From Arthrobacter rhizophilus (lineage in GTDB: Bacteria; Actinomycetota; Actinomycetes; Actinomycetales; Micrococcaceae): DNA of 64,000 nucleotides. Position numbers and translations under genes: made by a program. The notes below the pieces were generated by a model, which saw nothing but the letters and a program-made list of their open reading frames with translations, had not been told where the DNA came from and did no database searches. This document shows, one piece after another, positions 63,801-64,000 of the stretch. Position 1 is the stretch's first letter. Each line of letters begins with the position of its first letter. The stretch spans positions 56,483-120,482 of the forward strand of contig NZ_JAPFFT010000013.1 of NCBI RefSeq assembly GCF_026241105.1. Reading direction: 5' to 3'.

Positions 63801-64000
63801 ACACTGCCACCGTCAGCGGGGCCACCAACAGCTCAGGGCAGACAATGGCCAGCCCGTACAGCTGGACCTTCACTAACGTGTCCGCGCCCCCGGCCCCGGC
63901 AGTGACGTCGACGTCGCCCGCCCCGGGGGCGACCAGTGTCGCGGTCAATGCCGCGGTCTCCGCAACGTTCAACCAGGCCGTGACGCCCGGTTCCGTCGGT
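60812..64000 (+). CDS. Large secreted protein: DMF-amidase-like domain, DUF4082 and Ig-like repeats (partial)
   Basis: ATG 60812, with ATGGAGG upstream, opens a frame that is still open at base 64000 (1063 residues seen). A signal peptide (RIVLPVVMAIAAAALPLG, cleavage after AASA) shows export. Residues ~90-530 match the C-terminal region of N,N-dimethylformamidase large subunits (LIFQTSDETWQAYNTYGG, YNRPFHS, YPMIRFLESNGYDVSYMSGLD, SVGHDEYWS, LAFFSGNEMFWRTRW). An Ig-like domain follows (VAGVEVSTDGGTSWHPA), then DUF4082 (~660-810, VGVKFTSDAAGTINAIRFYKS). From ~820 there are SbsA-type Ig-like repeats of 104 residues. It lies 121 bases after the sugar transferase. A surface or matrix role tied to exopolysaccharide is inference; enzymatic activity is unproven. 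Confidence 0.88.
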   Translation, partial: MLPVLKPISRTWKQRIVLPVVMAIAAAALPLGVTAASAAGPCTPPVTSPIACENSLPGTPSSDWEVSGAGDATIQGFGTAMSANPGDTVTFKIKTPAASYHFDILRLGYYQGLGARKIAAGLRPAAALPQAQPACLTDSTTGLIDCGNWGVSASWAVPATAVSGVYIAHLVRDDTGGSSVIPFVVRNDAGSSKLIFQTSDETWQAYNTYGGNSLYSCTVACPPGSPQTYKGAFKVSYNRPFHSAEDDGGNSWLMSTEYPMIRFLESNGYDVSYMSGLDVATKGSLLLNHNTFLSVGHDEYWSVDQRANVQAARDHGVNLAFFSGNEMFWRTRWEPSVAGPSTPGRTLVAYKDTHFDAPTDPVTWTGTWRDPRFGTAGGGGNPENSLTGQFFLVNSGTADIKVPDTFAKQRLWRNTAAASLAAGQTLTLGSGIGTLGYEWDIDADNGFRPAGLFKLSATTNTSAEVFTDYGSQTARGKTATHNLTMYKAPSGALVFGAGTVQWSWGLDDFTTGKATDRNMQQATVNLFADMGTQPATLAAGLVPATASTDTTAPISTITSPVTGTGLADGAKLTISGTATDVGGVVAGVEVSTDGGTSWHPANGTTNWTYTWLAHGSPASTIKVRATDDSGNIQGSPASVTVNIPCPCSVYGTNALPAGVDSGDPNSVEVGVKFTSDAAGTINAIRFYKSTRNTGTHVGNLWTSAGQLLATGNFSGETATGWQTLTFAHPVAVAANTTYVASYFAPVGHYSQEEDYFYPHPSASPAGNNSVDSPPLHFLRNTPSNPNGLYGYSSSSTFPTQTYHAEYYWIDVVFNPSAPAAPAVSSTSPASGATSVAVNAAVSATFNQAVTAGSVGFTLKDSANASVAGTVSYDGATNTSTFTPSAALAYGTSYTATVSGATNSTGQTMASPYSWTFTTVSAPPAPAVSSTSPASGATSVAVNAAVSATFNQAVTPGSVGFTLKDSANASVAGTVSYNSATNTSTFTTSAALAYGTSYTATVSGATNSSGQTMASPYSWTFTNVSAPPAPAVTSTSPAPGATSVAVNAAVSATFNQAVTPGSVG
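63269..64000 (+). repeat. 312-bp in-frame tandem repeats encoding Ig-like (Big_5) domains
   Basis: Units start at 63269, 63581 and 63893 (GCCCCGGCAGTG or close variants), exactly 312 bases (104 codons) apart. Long stretches such as GGGGGCGACCAGTGTCGCGG and TTCCGTCGGTTTCACGCTCA are identical between units. The third unit is cut by the window edge. High DNA identity points to recent duplication or gene conversion. Confidence 0.93.

Overview
The window is high-GC actinobacterial DNA. Gene content, synteny and protein style fit the Arthrobacter/Paenarthrobacter group (Micrococcaceae): ileS-folC-DUF4233-ndk, RNase E/G, rplU-rpmA-obgE-proB-proA-nadD-rsfS, a translational ileS T-box, a LexA box of the TTCGAA type, and an imuA'-imuB-dnaE2 mutasome. 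The genus assignment is inference; the genes themselves are read from the sequence.

1-22.8 kb is compact housekeeping DNA: valS (5' part, minus strand), DUF488, a methyltransferase, an SDR, T-box/ileS, folC, a DUF4233 protein, ndk, a vitamin K epoxide reductase-like protein (minus), RNase E/G, a TPP riboswitch with a ThiD-TenA fusion, rplU, rpmA, obgE, proB, proA, a small membrane protein, nadD, an unknown single-pass protein, rsfS and tRNA-Ala(GGC).

22.8-42.6 kb is carbohydrate-oriented accessory DNA: a LacI regulator; a short leader ORF with glgP and glgC; a divergent LacI / ABC sugar importer / GH13 glucosidase locus; and Gfo/Idh/MocA and ThuA genes. LacI-type operators lie before glgP and in both divergent regions. 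The stretch 37.8-41.2 kb is decaying: a DNA ligase fragment, a patatin-like (DUF3376) gene broken by frameshifts and joined to a truncated, frameshifted lacI, and a Gfo/Idh/MocA gene with a Trp codon replaced by TGA.

42.6-54.9 kb holds the SOS mutasome operon (LexA box, imuA', imuB, dnaE2), a phosphotransferase, a CadD-like transporter, a membrane protein, a bacterial metacaspase, a TatB-like protein, and an amidase-agmatine deiminase operon. A TetR gene lies divergent to that operon across a 26-bp perfect palindrome. 55.7-58.3 kb is a small regulatory cassette: an SDR, two TetR regulators (one like gamma-butyrolactone receptors), an epimerase remnant and three related operator-like sequences.

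58.5-64 kb has a second, identical tRNA-Ala(GGC) followed by the same kind of stem-loop as the first, then a polyprenyl-phosphate sugar transferase and the start of a very large secreted protein. That protein carries a DMF-amidase-like domain, DUF4082 and 312-bp in-frame Ig-like repeats, and it continues past the window. No rRNA, CRISPR array, intact transposase or integrase was seen.
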